Made by a program: the position numbers and the translations under genes
Source of the DNA: Bacteroidales bacterium UBA1181
GTDB lineage: Bacteria; Bacteroidota; Bacteroidia; Bacteroidales; Paludibacteraceae
DNA: 64,000 nt
Direction: 5' to 3'
Assembly (NCBI GenBank): GCA_002310215.1
Contig: DBYR01000011.1
Span: forward strand, 26,745-90,744
Shown: positions 17,519 through 27,365 of the stretch, one piece after another
How the letters are laid out: every line of letters begins with the position of its first letter
Position numbering within the stretch: the stretch's first letter is position 1
Notes under the pieces: generated by a model
Database searches by the model: none
What the model saw: only the letters and a program-made list of their open reading frames with translations
What the model was told of the DNA's origin: nothing

Positions 17519-18400
17519 ATGGAAATGAAAAAGATTTTTGCCGCAACCTTAGGAGTTGCAATGTCAGTATGTGTAGCAAACGCACAATGTTGGTGGAATT
17601 CAAGTAATTATGGATTGTACAATGGTCCAGCAAGCGGAAGTGCAAGTAATGTGGCAATTGGTATCACACCAACCTCAACCACAGCGAATTACAAATTGTA
17701 TGTAAAAGGGGCAACCTATCTGAACGGAGCGGTAACCGTTAATTCAACGGCGAAAGTAAATAGCAGCCTCACGGTTTCCGGCACCACCACAATGAACGGG
17801 AACCTCATCTGTAAAGGAACGGACAATAGGTTCAATAAATGGTTGAGAGTGTATGCGACGGATGAAGCAGGCAAAGTCAACCTCCTCATTTCGAAGGACA
17901 ATAGCGTCACTGAGGGAATGAGAATCTCATCATCAGGGAAGAACAATTTTGCGGACTTGGCGATCTCCGCAATGAACTTCTCTTTTACCACAGATGGCAA
18001 CGCCAAAATAATGACGATGAAAAAGAACAACGTTAACATGCTCGCAAACCTTGACGTTACCGGCAAGATCACTTGTCACAATGAGATCGAGGTGGCTGAG
18101 GTGTTGAAAGCCAACCAAATCAAGGCGCAGGACATCAACGTGGAGTTGAACAACGCTGCCGATTATGTGTTTGAAGAGAACTACAACTTGCGTCCACTCA
18201 GCGAGGTTGAGAGCTACGTGAAGGAGAACAAGCACTTGCCAGGCGTACCATCCGCTGCCGAGATTTCAGAGAACGGCATGAGCGTATCACAAATGAGCAA
18301 CTTGCTGCTCGAGAAGGTAGAGGAACTCACCCTCCACATGATCGAGTTAGAGAAAGAGAACAAGGCCTTGAAGGCTGAAGTTGAATCATTAAAGAAATAA
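17519..18400 (+). CDS. Secreted tail-fibre-like protein with C-terminal coiled coil
   Basis: 293 residues from the ATG at 17519; the ATG at 17525 is equally possible and a GTG at 17465 gives an unlikely double hydrophobic start. The signal peptide is MKKIFAATLGVAMSVCVANA. The middle is low-complexity and Thr/Ser/Asn-rich, with repeated short strands (NGAVTVNSTAKVNSSLTVSG), like a beta-helical or trimeric fibre shaft. The C-terminus carries the motif found in many Bacteroidetes fibre-like proteins: NAADYVFEENYNLRPLSEVE, then HLPGVPSAAEISENGMSV. It ends in a leucine/glutamate heptad segment (VEELTLHMIELEKENKALKA). The role is unknown; it may form an extracellular fibre. It lies 19 bases upstream of the peptidase gene, probably in one transcript. 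Confidence 0.65.
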   Translation: MEMKKIFAATLGVAMSVCVANAQCWWNSSNYGLYNGPASGSASNVAIGITPTSTTANYKLYVKGATYLNGAVTVNSTAKVNSSLTVSGTTTMNGNLICKGTDNRFNKWLRVYATDEAGKVNLLISKDNSVTEGMRISSSGKNNFADLAISAMNFSFTTDGNAKIMTMKKNNVNMLANLDVTGKITCHNEIEVAEVLKANQIKAQDINVELNNAADYVFEENYNLRPLSEVESYVKENKHLPGVPSAAEISENGMSVSQMSNLLLEKVEELTLHMIELEKENKALKAEVESLKK

Positions 18401-18419
18401 TTACAAAAAGATTACGGAT

Positions 18420-19970
18420 ATGAGAAATAACATTTTTGCATTTCTTACAATCCTAATTTCTTCAGTATGTCAGTTTAGCGCATACTCACAAGGCACATTT
18501 GACGAGTATGGGTTTCTAAACAATGGTGCATATGTGAAATCAGGGAAGAGTTCCCCCAACAGTTATGCGGTCATACTGAATGGAGGATGTAGGAAAAATT
18601 GTAATTATTCACAATATTGGAATAACTGCGCCCAAACGTATCAATTCCTAACGCAAGTTTACGGATTTAACAAGGATCACATCTATACAATCATAGCCGA
18701 TGGTATGGACAAAGGTGGGGAGACTGTAATCTATAAAGACACAGTCACTAAGGCGATAAGACACGATTCCAAATTAACCTGGGAAACTCAAATGGAATGG
18801 AATAAAGATGCTAAGAAGTACGAAGAATACCGGTACTATTATGCGGATGGTTCTCAGCTCTTCAGAAACAGGCTTGGCGTTAACCGTATTTATACAGCGG
18901 TCTTAGACAGCATCGAATATGTGTTCAATAGGATTAAAAACACGAAGAATATCGACGAACTATTTGTATTCGTGACTGATCATGGTTATGAGGGTTCAAA
19001 GGATATTGCCATTTGGAATGGAACGGTTCTTTCTCACACGAAATTCGCCAAAATGGTTAACAACGTACAATCGAGCAAAAAAACAATTTTGTTAGCGCAG
19101 TGTTTTTCCGGATCATTCATCGAGCACTTGAAAGAATTCGATAATAGAACGATTTGTACAGCGACATCCGCAGACAGTAGTTCATGGGGTAGTAATTTGA
19201 GCTGCTTCTTCAGGCCATTCTACAGTGCACTTTATGGCAAAGATTTCGACACAAATTCAAAGATCGACGCCGATTATGACAAGAATGGTGTAGTTTCTTA
19301 CGAAGAGGCCTTTGTTTACGCCAAAGACAACGATGGGAATTCAAAGCCTACCGCCAAAAACGAGACATGGTATGAAGTACCACGCTATTGGACTTCTGAG
19401 TCAGGATACAGGTTCTGTCGTCCTGACGACTGGGGAGTTCGAAACCTCACCGATCCCATTACCCAAAGCAAGACAGAAGAGGCGATGTATCTTCTCAACG
19501 CAAGCAATGTGATAAAAAACAAGGCCAAAGTCACATATTCGTGCGGGAAAACGATTCGCCTAAAGAAAGGATTCCACGTAATAAATGGATCAAAATTCAA
19601 GACGGAAATCTTTGACTGCGAAAAAGAAAAGCAGGAAAACGAAGCTGAGTTAAGGCTAGGCCAGATCCCAATTGTTGATGATTTATTGACCGGCGAAGAG
19701 TTCGAAGACGAGAGTAGTGATAAGGATTCGAATTCCGTTCCTGGCATCGCTCCGAACCCAACCACGGGTGAATTCACCATCTACTTCAGCAAGGAAAGTG
19801 AAGAAGGCAACACTGTAGTCATCACTGACATAACAGGCAAACTGATCTATTCGGCAGAGGAAATCGGTAGCGAAATTAACATTAACTTAAGAGACAAGGC
19901 CAAGGGCGTCTACATTGTCAAGACCATCTCTAACGGTAATGTCCACACAGAGAAATTGATTTTGAAGTAA
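18420..19970 (+). CDS. T9SS-exported clan CD cysteine peptidase (legumain/C13-like)
   Basis: 516 residues with an N-terminal signal peptide (MRNNIFAFLTILISSVCQFSAYS). The peptidase domain spans about 45-300. The catalytic dyad of clan CD is visible: H188 in FVFVTDHGYEG and C228 in ILLAQCFSGSF, each after a hydrophobic strand, as in legumain and caspases. An EF-hand-like Asp-rich loop (DADYDKNGVVSYEEAF, about 281-296) could bind calcium. The C-terminus from about residue 440 is a type A T9SS sorting domain (IAPNPTTGEFTIYF ... GVYIVKTISNG ... EKLILK). The protein is probably exported across the outer membrane and attached or released. Cleavage specificity cannot be read off; the C13-type Asn/Asp preference is a guess. 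A strong terminator follows. Confidence 0.82.
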   Translation: MRNNIFAFLTILISSVCQFSAYSQGTFDEYGFLNNGAYVKSGKSSPNSYAVILNGGCRKNCNYSQYWNNCAQTYQFLTQVYGFNKDHIYTIIADGMDKGGETVIYKDTVTKAIRHDSKLTWETQMEWNKDAKKYEEYRYYYADGSQLFRNRLGVNRIYTAVLDSIEYVFNRIKNTKNIDELFVFVTDHGYEGSKDIAIWNGTVLSHTKFAKMVNNVQSSKKTILLAQCFSGSFIEHLKEFDNRTICTATSADSSSWGSNLSCFFRPFYSALYGKDFDTNSKIDADYDKNGVVSYEEAFVYAKDNDGNSKPTAKNETWYEVPRYWTSESGYRFCRPDDWGVRNLTDPITQSKTEEAMYLLNASNVIKNKAKVTYSCGKTIRLKKGFHVINGSKFKTEIFDCEKEKQENEAELRLGQIPIVDDLLTGEEFEDESSDKDSNSVPGIAPNPTTGEFTIYFSKESEEGNTVVITDITGKLIYSAEEIGSEININLRDKAKGVYIVKTISNGNVHTEKLILK

Positions 19971-19984
19971 TTTTTCCACTCTTT

Positions 19985-20030
19985 ATGATGGGTGAGCCAC
20001 GATTTATCATGGTTCACCCATCATTTTTTA
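19985..20030 (+). terminator. Rho-independent terminator after the peptidase gene
   Basis: ATGATGGGTGA-GCCA pairs with TGG-TTCACCCATCAT, a stem of about 14 bp with one weak pair, followed by TTTTTTATTT. It lies 15 bases after the stop codon. Confidence 0.85.
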
Positions 20031-20180
20031 TTTAATGACGGATGAAGAGGGGAACGCCTTGTCCATTCATCCCATAAAAGATTCTTCAAGCAAAGGCGGG
20101 GATGTGCAAAAACGATGCGCCTCCCTTCGTTTTTTCTCACAAATATCACGCCATACCACAAAACTTCTATTTGTTTTCAC

Positions 20181-20188
20181 TAACTTTG
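20181..20188 (+). promoter_or_regulatory. Candidate -7 box for valS
   Basis: TAACTTTG matches TAnnTTTG and lies 38 bases upstream of the valS ATG. No T-box-like leader is present in the short untranslated region. Confidence 0.45.
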
Positions 20189-20226
20189 CACCCTAAAATA
20201 TTCGGAATTAATTTGTAACAAACAAT

Positions 20227-22908
20227 ATGGAAGAACTGGCAAGCAAGTACAACCCTGCCGACGTGGAGTCGAAGTGGTACCAATACTGGTTGGATAACGG
20301 CTTCTTCAAATCGAAGCCCGATGGTCGCGAACCCTATACAATCGTTATTCCTCCGCCGAACGTGACGGGCGTGTTGCACATGGGTCACATGCTGAACAAC
20401 ACCATCCAAGATATCCTTGTACGCCGTGCCCGCATGATGGGCAAGAACGCTTGCTGGGTGCCTGGTACCGACCACGCATCCATCGCCACGGAGGCTAAGG
20501 TGGTGAACAAACTGGCACAGGAGGGCATCAAGAAGACGGACCTCACCCGAGAGCAGTTCCTGGAGCACGCTTGGGAGTGGACCCGCAAACACGGCGGCAT
20601 CATCCTCGAGCAACTGAAGAAGTTAGGCGCTTCCTGCGATTGGGACCGTACGGGCTTCACAATGGACGAGAAACGTAGCGAGAGCGTCATCAAGGTGTTC
20701 TGCGACCTCTACAACAAAGGGCTCATCTACCGTGGCGTGCGCATGGTCAACTGGGACCCGAAGGCTCTGACCGCCCTTTCGGACGAGGAGGTGATCTATA
20801 AAGAGGAGCACAGCAAACTCTACTATCTGAAATATTACGTCGCAGACGATGACCTGAAGGGTGAAACCGGTGCGGAAGGCGAAATCGTACACCGTGACGC
20901 GAAAGGACGCTACGCAGTGGTGGCTACCACCCGTCCTGAGACCATCATGGGTGATACCGCCATGTGCATCAACCCGAAAGACCCGAAGAACCGTTGGCTC
21001 TCCGGCAAGAAGGTGATCGTTCCATTGGTGAACCGTGTCATCCCTGTCATCGAGGACGAATACGTGGACATCGAGTTCGGTACGGGTTGCTTGAAGGTGA
21101 CGCCTGCCCACGACGTGAACGACTACATGTTGGGCGAGAAATACAACCTCCAAACGATAGATATCTTCAACGATAACGGTACCCTCAGCGAGGCGGCCGG
21201 CATGTACGTCGGACAAGACCGTTTCGACGTCAGGAAGCAAATCGAGAAGGACTTAGCAGCCGCTGGCCTATTGGAGAAGACCGAAGACTACACCAACAAG
21301 GTAGGCTACTCGGAAAGAACCAACGTGGTCATCGAGCCTAAGCTCTCCATGCAGTGGTTCCTCAAGATGGAGCACTTGGCGAAGATCGCCTTGGAGCCAG
21401 TGATGAAGGATGAACTGAAGTTCTATCCTGCCAAATACAAGAACACTTACCGCAACTGGTTGGAGAACATCAAGGACTGGTGTATCAGCCGTCAATTGTG
21501 GTGGGGACACCGCATCCCGGCCTACTTCTTGCCTGAAGGCGGATACGTGGTGGCAGACACCCCTGAAAAAGCGTTGGAATTGGCCAAGAAAAAGAGTGGC
21601 AACAACAACCTGACCATCCAAGACCTTCGTCAAGACGAGGACTGTTTGGACACTTGGTTCTCTTCTTGGTTGTGGCCAATCTCTCTCTTCGACGGAATCA
21701 ACAATCCGGGCAACGAGGAGATTAAATACTACTACCCTACCAGCGATTTGGTGACCGGTCCGGACATCATCTTCTTCTGGGTGGCGCGTATGATCATGGC
21801 GGGCTACGAGTACGAGGGCGACATGCCTTTCCGCAACGTCTATTTCACGGGTATCGTGCGTGACAAGTTGGGCAGGAAGATGTCCAAGTCATTGGGTAAC
21901 TCACCTGATCCGCTCGACCTGATCGACCGCTTCGGCGCCGACGGTGTGCGTATGGGTATGATGCTCTCCGCACAGCCTGGCAACGACATCCTCTTCGACG
22001 AGGCATTGTGCGAGCAAGGGCGTAACTTCAACAACAAGATTTGGAACGCTTTCCGTCTGGTAAAGGGATGGGAAGTGAAAGCGGACTTGGAGCAGCCTGA
22101 ATCCGCACAGAAGGCTGTGAAATGGTTCAAGCAGCAATTGAACAAGACAATCTCCGAGATAGATGATTGTTTCAGTAAATATAGGGTAAGCGAGGCGTTG
22201 ATGGCCGTTTACAAGCTCTTCTGGGATGAGTTCTCTTCCTGGTACTTGGAGATGGTGAAGCCAGCCTACCAGCAGCCAATCGACAAGGCGACCTACGAGG
22301 CCACATTGGAGTACTTCGAGACGTTGCTGAAGCTGTTGCACCCATTCATGCCTTTCATCACGGAAGAGCTCTACCAAAACATCAAGGAGCGTGACCAGAA
22401 AGACAGTATCATGGTCAGCCTGCTTCCTAAAGCGGAGGAGTACTGCGAGAAGAACATCAACCGCATGGAAATCACCAAGGGAATCATCGCAGGCATCCGT
22501 AACGTGAGGGCAAGCAAAGGCATTAGTCCGAAGGAGACATTCGAACTCTACCATAGAGGAGAAGGTTTCGACGACAAGAACAACAGCATCATCCAAAAAC
22601 TCGCCAACATCAGCACGATCGCCGAGACGACCGACGAGATCAGCGGCACGGCGGCCACCTTCATGGTTGGCACCATAGAGATCTCAATTCCATTGGGCAA
22701 TAACATCAATGTGGAGGAGGAGATCAAGAAGATGGAAGAGGAGATCAAGTACTTGGAAGGATTCCTCGCCAGCGTGGAGAAGAAGTTGGGCAACGAAAGG
22801 TTCGTGGCCAATGCCAAGCCCGAAATCGTGGAGAAAGAGCGTAAGAAGAAGTCTGACGCAGAGAGCAAGATCGCCACGTTGAAAGAGAACATCGCAAAGT
22901 TGAAATAA
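20227..22908 (+). CDS. valS: Valyl-tRNA synthetase
   Basis: 893 residues, normal for bacterial ValRS. This class I enzyme charges tRNA-Val in the cytoplasm. The HIGH motif is HMGH at 51-54 within PPPNVTGVLHMGHM, and the KMSKS loop is KMSKS at about 551-555 in GRKMSKSLGNSPDP. The editing domain (CP1) lies between, with the TTRPETIMGDTA segment. The C-terminus from about 820 is a charged coiled coil (EEEIKKMEEEIKYLEGFL), the ValRS-specific tRNA-binding arm. It is a single-gene unit with its own promoter and a strong terminator. Confidence 0.98.
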   Translation: MEELASKYNPADVESKWYQYWLDNGFFKSKPDGREPYTIVIPPPNVTGVLHMGHMLNNTIQDILVRRARMMGKNACWVPGTDHASIATEAKVVNKLAQEGIKKTDLTREQFLEHAWEWTRKHGGIILEQLKKLGASCDWDRTGFTMDEKRSESVIKVFCDLYNKGLIYRGVRMVNWDPKALTALSDEEVIYKEEHSKLYYLKYYVADDDLKGETGAEGEIVHRDAKGRYAVVATTRPETIMGDTAMCINPKDPKNRWLSGKKVIVPLVNRVIPVIEDEYVDIEFGTGCLKVTPAHDVNDYMLGEKYNLQTIDIFNDNGTLSEAAGMYVGQDRFDVRKQIEKDLAAAGLLEKTEDYTNKVGYSERTNVVIEPKLSMQWFLKMEHLAKIALEPVMKDELKFYPAKYKNTYRNWLENIKDWCISRQLWWGHRIPAYFLPEGGYVVADTPEKALELAKKKSGNNNLTIQDLRQDEDCLDTWFSSWLWPISLFDGINNPGNEEIKYYYPTSDLVTGPDIIFFWVARMIMAGYEYEGDMPFRNVYFTGIVRDKLGRKMSKSLGNSPDPLDLIDRFGADGVRMGMMLSAQPGNDILFDEALCEQGRNFNNKIWNAFRLVKGWEVKADLEQPESAQKAVKWFKQQLNKTISEIDDCFSKYRVSEALMAVYKLFWDEFSSWYLEMVKPAYQQPIDKATYEATLEYFETLLKLLHPFMPFITEELYQNIKERDQKDSIMVSLLPKAEEYCEKNINRMEITKGIIAGIRNVRASKGISPKETFELYHRGEGFDDKNNSIIQKLANISTIAETTDEISGTAATFMVGTIEISIPLGNNINVEEEIKKMEEEIKYLEGFLASVEKKLGNERFVANAKPEIVEKERKKKSDAESKIATLKENIAKLK

Positions 22909-22928
22909 CAACGACGCATATCATACGA

Positions 22929-22964
22929 AAAGCCCCGTCACAATCATGCGACGGGGCTTTTTTA
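22929..22964 (+). terminator. Terminator after valS (possibly bidirectional)
   Basis: AAAGCCCCGTC and GACGGGGCTTT form an 11-bp stem around a 10-base loop, followed by T residues on the plus strand and preceded by A residues. It sits between the convergent valS and T9SS cargo genes and could serve both. Confidence 0.85.
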
Positions 22965-22987
22965 TATCCTTGGCTTAACCATCTAAA

Positions 22988-23947
22988 TCACTTTGAACCT
23001 GTCAACAAAATCCTTTCCACCAGTTTCTCTCCATTTACGTCTATCGTCACTAAATAGATTCCTGGTTGAAGTGTTGAAACTGGGATCAAGCCATTGGCAG
23101 AGTTGCCAGAGAGCATCGGCTTGCCGGTGAGGTCCGAGATGCTGTAAGAGAATATTCCACCCACATTCTGGACATGAAGGGATCCACCCTCCTCGAAGAA
23201 GGAAAGATTGTACGCCTTATTCGATGAGAGGAGACCAGTCTCCTCGGATTGCAACATATCGATGGAGATGTCATCGATGGCAAAATCGAAGCCATTTGCC
23301 TCTGGGTTTTGCATTCCCACGATGAAATAAGCGAAATCCATATCCGAATTCAGAGTGAACTCGATGGACATTTTTTGCCAATTCAAAGAGGTTGCGTTAG
23401 CATCATGTTCATCAGAGGGAATCGTCATCATGGCATATGCATATTCGGCAACCCGTGTTTTCGGTTCAGGACCATTATAGACACCAAGAAACAATACAGG
23501 AGGAACCTCTGACGCACTAATATCATCCGGCCGAGTCAGGTTGGCTACATATGCCGTGAAACGGAACTTCGTACCCTTACATAGATTCTCCTGTTTTACT
23601 CTATATACGGGCACCGCCCCATCCTGGCTATCAGGATTGACGGCCATGAAATAGCCAATCTCCTTGTCATCTGGGGATGTGTGATCTCCTCCATTGTACC
23701 AAGAATGATAGTCGGCTCCTTCCCAATATTTCGTGATGAGATACCCACTCAATAGACGGGCATCATACTCGAGATCATTACACATCTCGTCCTGTGTCAA
23801 CTCAGGACCTAAATGCGGATCCGTAGCGGAGTTGCCTCCAAAATCGTTGTAATAGACTCTTTTCCAATCTCCTGCACCTGCACTAACATCAAAAGCAGGA
23901 AGTGTAGCAAGTAGCAACACTGATAAAGCGTAAAATTTTCTTTTCAT
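22988..23947 (-). CDS. T9SS type A cargo protein with WKRVYYNDFGGN domain
   Basis: 319 residues. Signal peptide MKRKFYALSVLLLATLPAFDVSA. The N-terminal domain (about 25-235) begins WKRVYYNDFGGNSATDP, includes YNGGDHTSPD, FRFTAYVANLTRP and FAIDDISIDM, and looks like a jelly-roll, carbohydrate-binding-like beta-sandwich. The same domain starts the 906-residue protein encoded by 24623-27343. The C-terminal ~75 residues form a type A T9SS sorting domain (YSISDLTGKPMLSGNSANG ... GIYLVTIDVNGEKLVERILL). The function is unknown; it is presumably surface exposed. No -7 box was found just upstream of the start. Confidence 0.75.
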   Translation of the reverse strand: MKRKFYALSVLLLATLPAFDVSAGAGDWKRVYYNDFGGNSATDPHLGPELTQDEMCNDLEYDARLLSGYLITKYWEGADYHSWYNGGDHTSPDDKEIGYFMAVNPDSQDGAVPVYRVKQENLCKGTKFRFTAYVANLTRPDDISASEVPPVLFLGVYNGPEPKTRVAEYAYAMMTIPSDEHDANATSLNWQKMSIEFTLNSDMDFAYFIVGMQNPEANGFDFAIDDISIDMLQSEETGLLSSNKAYNLSFFEEGGSLHVQNVGGIFSYSISDLTGKPMLSGNSANGLIPVSTLQPGIYLVTIDVNGEKLVERILLTGSK

Positions 23948-24072
23948 AACATAAATGATTTTAACCCATATTATATAACACTAATCCTCAACAGGATTAT
24001 TCTAAAAATTTCTTACAAAGCCACCCTAAAAGCGAAAGAGAATCCAAGCACAAGCAGACTGGGGATGTTGGA

Positions 24073-24105
24073 CAAAAAAGAGCACATTCGAATCAATGTG
24101 CTCTT
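24073..24105 (-). terminator. Terminator after the DUF937-like gene
   Basis: AAGAGCACATT and AATGTGCTCTT form an 11-bp stem with a 6-base loop; on the minus strand it is followed by TTTTTTGTC. It lies about 20 bases after the stop at 24127 and separates this gene from the T9SS cargo gene downstream. Confidence 0.85.
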
Positions 24106-24126
24106 CTCCATATCAAATAATACCCT

Positions 24127-24576
24127 TTACTTCTTCTTGAACAACTTGCCCAACGTACCAGCGATATAGCCCAACTTGCCAACCGTAGAATTACTAGAAG
24201 CCGCACCCAGAGATGAAAGGATGGACGTGAGGTCCAAACCACCTGTCTTTTTAGACAATACAGCAGACACAAGACCACCGATGATGGTTGGAATCAAGCT
24301 TGTGGCAGAAGAGGAAGCAGAAGAGGAAAGTCCCAACTTGCTGGCGAACTGAGACGTGAAAATCTGAGAAGCCAAAGCGGTCACCGAACTATTAGCGGCA
24401 GAAGTCTTTCCTGTGAACAAAGCCATCAATTGTTCAACACCACCCTTGGAAGTTGCGGTTTGTTTAAGACTATTCACAATAGAATCAGACAAGCCATTTA
24501 AGACATTGTTACCCAAATTACTTCCCGCAGCGGCAGAAGCAACTTGCTTCAAAATCAAATCCGATAATTGAGACAT
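24127..24576 (-). CDS. DUF937/YidB-like small protein
   Basis: 149 residues with no signal peptide, rich in Ser, Ala, Leu and Gly. The central LIPTIIGGLVSAVLSKKTGGLDLTSILSSLG resembles the DUF937/YidB-like family, whose function is poorly defined. The C-terminus is basic (GKLFKKK). It lies between two T9SS cargo genes on the same strand and has its own terminator. The family call is by pattern only. Confidence 0.5.
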   Translation of the reverse strand: MSQLSDLILKQVASAAAGSNLGNNVLNGLSDSIVNSLKQTATSKGGVEQLMALFTGKTSAANSSVTALASQIFTSQFASKLGLSSSASSSATSLIPTIIGGLVSAVLSKKTGGLDLTSILSSLGAASSNSTVGKLGYIAGTLGKLFKKK

Positions 24577-24622
24577 AACTAAAATCTATATTGAAAGTTA
24601 ACAGTTCAAAAATTAGGAATCA

Positions 24623-27343
24623 TCATCTTATCAGCGTGAAGTGGCCCATCAATTGGAGGTCAGACTCCGGAAGGTTAATCACGTACCAATAATCCGTCGA
24701 CGGAAGCGGGTTGCCGAGATAAGTGCCATCCCAACCCGCTGCGTTGTCGTAACCATCGACATTAAACACGATGCGTCCGGTGCGGTCATAGATCTTGACA
24801 TTACATCTCGGATATACATCAATGTTCTCAATCATCCATGTATCATTCAGACCATCATTATTAGGTGTGAAGTACTCGGAAGGAATGACCGGTATCGGAG
24901 TGATGTCAAAGTAAGCGCCATCCGAGCACTCATTCGCATCTATGGCAACCAGTTTATGACTACCGATAGGTGAATCATTAAGTACACCAGACGCATCAGA
25001 TCCGACTTGGTTTTTATCCAAGTATATGCTATATGGTTCCGTTCCACCCGTGACGGTGTAAGTCACCCTGTTTTCCTTTTGGTTGACAGAGTCGATCGAC
25101 ATGACAGGAGACTCCCTCACATAGACATGGATTGTATCCGTGGTGACACAAGTCGAGGTCGCGTCAATCACTCGCTCCGCCTTCACCACACAGTCCAAAT
25201 CGCCCGTAGGGGTAAATACCTTCTTCGTGGTACTAGAACCACCCAATTCCGGATACCAAGTATATGGAACGTTTTTAGGTTTCAATTCCTTGATATAGAT
25301 TTCCACCTCTTCGCCCCTACATACCGTATTTCTATCAGACTTGATTTCAAGCTTCAATTGGATTTGGAGCACAGTCAAATTATACCATACGATACTATCG
25401 CAACCCGTGACAGACGTATAAGTTTTAGGGTCACGGACCAAAATAGGGGTCGTGGTAGGATTTGGATAAGGCACGCCAAAGAGTTTCGAATCGTAGCAGA
25501 TCAAAGTATCGATTGGGTTATCCTTATTGTCGTACTTATCCAATATGGTCAGTTTTTGTTGCACGACGCTATCACAACCCGTGGTCGGGAATGACTCTTC
25601 AAGAGTATAAACACCCGGATCCGTATAAGTCTTTCCATCGAACACATACGATTCACCATAACAAATCGTCACAGGGTCCAAATAGGTGTACGTCTTACCC
25701 GTCACAAAGATGGTGTAACCCACCACACTATCGCAACCGCAATTCTTTGTTTTTAGCGTTTGGGAGTCATAGAACGGACCACCCGTCTCATTATACGCTC
25801 TTCCATTGAATGTAGCGCCTTGGCAAAGATAAACAGTATCGGTCCTGTCAAAAGTTGGATTAACCGTCACTGTATACGCATATTTGATACAGTCGTCATC
25901 TCCCTCACTCTCTTCCACGGAGAAAACACCCTCCGTATCATAAGTCTTTCCGTACGCAGTCTCACCCTGGCAGATGGTCTTATCGCTACGAGACACCACC
26001 ATCGGTTCAGTAACGACAAGCGTCCAATTCTCGACAGAGTCGATACAATGGTTATCGTCATCCATATAAACTATTGACACAGGGATACTCTGTTCATCCG
26101 AGAAGGACTTTCCCTTATAAGGCTGACCTTGAGAATCCACCGCCACGCCATCATAAACACGATCGACACACAAGTACTCATCGTCCTTTTTAATCTTTTT
26201 AGGCTCCTTGACCGTGATATAATAATAAACGTTATTATCTGGGTTCTGTTTGATGTCGCCGGTATGGAAGTTATTGGCATCCAACACCATGCCATCATCC
26301 ATCACCTTCGTTTCGCCCGCACACAAGACAACCTTCTTTTTATCTTTCGTCTCGTTGATTTGAATCTCCTTCACCAGCGAGCAGACCTCAGAATTCATAT
26401 TTCCACTTTCCCCGATTCTCACACGATAATATCCGTTATGTTGTGTCTTGTCAAAATGGTCTATCGTATATGAGAAGTTATTATCGCTCGTGTAACTGTT
26501 TGTTTTCAGGAGTGTATAGTCATTGCCATTCGGGCTATACTCCCAGCTGTACTCAACGTTGTTCATGTCAGAGAAGAATCCGTTGTTGTCAAAACTTGCG
26601 CTCAACGTTAACGGAGCATCGAAATAGATTTCTTCATGGGAGACCTCCACCTTAGGCTGCTCCACCTCAACGGTTATATCGTCGATAGCAAGATCCCAAC
26701 CACTTCCCTCTGGTTTCACCATCGAGACGATGAAGTATGCATAATTCCTATCCGAATTCAAAGTAAACTCAAGCTGTAATTTCTGCCAATCCAACGCAGG
26801 AGCGCTAGGGCTATGAGATGAAACCGGAACGGTCAGTTGTTTATACGCCTGCTCCGACACCCTCACGGTAGGGGTATTTCCCTCATACACACCTACCGAC
26901 AACACGGGAGGAAAACCCTCACCCGTTTTACCAGGCATGGTCAGATTCGCCACGTAAGCCGTGAAACGGAACTTTACGCCTCTACACAAGCCATCCAACC
27001 TCGTCTGATAAGCGACAACATCCTTGTCACTGCCATCTGGATTAATCAACAAGAAATAGCCGGTTTCCCGATTATCCGGGAAAGTGTGGTCACCACCATT
27101 ATACCAATCAGAGTTATCGTCGAAATGCTTCAATATGCAATAACCCCACTTGCAAGTCTCATCAAATTCAAGCCCTTCATAAATTTCACCGGCCGCTAAT
27201 GGCGCGCCAATAAGCGGATCCGTGGCCGAGTTTCCCCCATAATCATTATAAAAGACCCTTTTCCAGAAAGTCTCCGCCCCTGCGTCAGCCACGAAAAGAA
27301 GCCCGACCGTCATCAAAAGTAATATGTAAAAATTTCTCCTCAT
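24623..27343 (-). CDS. T9SS type B (gliding-motility C-terminal) surface protein
   Basis: 906 residues. Signal peptide MRRNFYILLLMTVGLLFVADAGA. Residues 25-230 form a domain paralogous to that of the 22988-23947 product (WKRVFYNDYGGNSATDP, YNGGDHTFPD, FRFTAYVANL, LAIDDITVEV). An Ig-like region follows, then several units of about 70 residues built around (T/C)GCDS(V/I)V and ICYGESYVF-like motifs, common in large Bacteroidetes surface proteins. The last ~85 residues are the CHU_C/gliding-motility-associated type B sorting domain: YFTPNNDGLNDTWMIENID, then VKIYDRTGRIVF and GWDGTYLGNPLPSTDYWYV. It is probably surface anchored. The ligand is unknown. Confidence 0.82.
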   Translation of the reverse strand: MRRNFYILLLMTVGLLFVADAGAETFWKRVFYNDYGGNSATDPLIGAPLAAGEIYEGLEFDETCKWGYCILKHFDDNSDWYNGGDHTFPDNRETGYFLLINPDGSDKDVVAYQTRLDGLCRGVKFRFTAYVANLTMPGKTGEGFPPVLSVGVYEGNTPTVRVSEQAYKQLTVPVSSHSPSAPALDWQKLQLEFTLNSDRNYAYFIVSMVKPEGSGWDLAIDDITVEVEQPKVEVSHEEIYFDAPLTLSASFDNNGFFSDMNNVEYSWEYSPNGNDYTLLKTNSYTSDNNFSYTIDHFDKTQHNGYYRVRIGESGNMNSEVCSLVKEIQINETKDKKKVVLCAGETKVMDDGMVLDANNFHTGDIKQNPDNNVYYYITVKEPKKIKKDDEYLCVDRVYDGVAVDSQGQPYKGKSFSDEQSIPVSIVYMDDDNHCIDSVENWTLVVTEPMVVSRSDKTICQGETAYGKTYDTEGVFSVEESEGDDDCIKYAYTVTVNPTFDRTDTVYLCQGATFNGRAYNETGGPFYDSQTLKTKNCGCDSVVGYTIFVTGKTYTYLDPVTICYGESYVFDGKTYTDPGVYTLEESFPTTGCDSVVQQKLTILDKYDNKDNPIDTLICYDSKLFGVPYPNPTTTPILVRDPKTYTSVTGCDSIVWYNLTVLQIQLKLEIKSDRNTVCRGEEVEIYIKELKPKNVPYTWYPELGGSSTTKKVFTPTGDLDCVVKAERVIDATSTCVTTDTIHVYVRESPVMSIDSVNQKENRVTYTVTGGTEPYSIYLDKNQVGSDASGVLNDSPIGSHKLVAIDANECSDGAYFDITPIPVIPSEYFTPNNDGLNDTWMIENIDVYPRCNVKIYDRTGRIVFNVDGYDNAAGWDGTYLGNPLPSTDYWYVINLPESDLQLMGHFTLIR

Positions 27344-27365
27344 AATTCAACAATTCTACAGTGTA

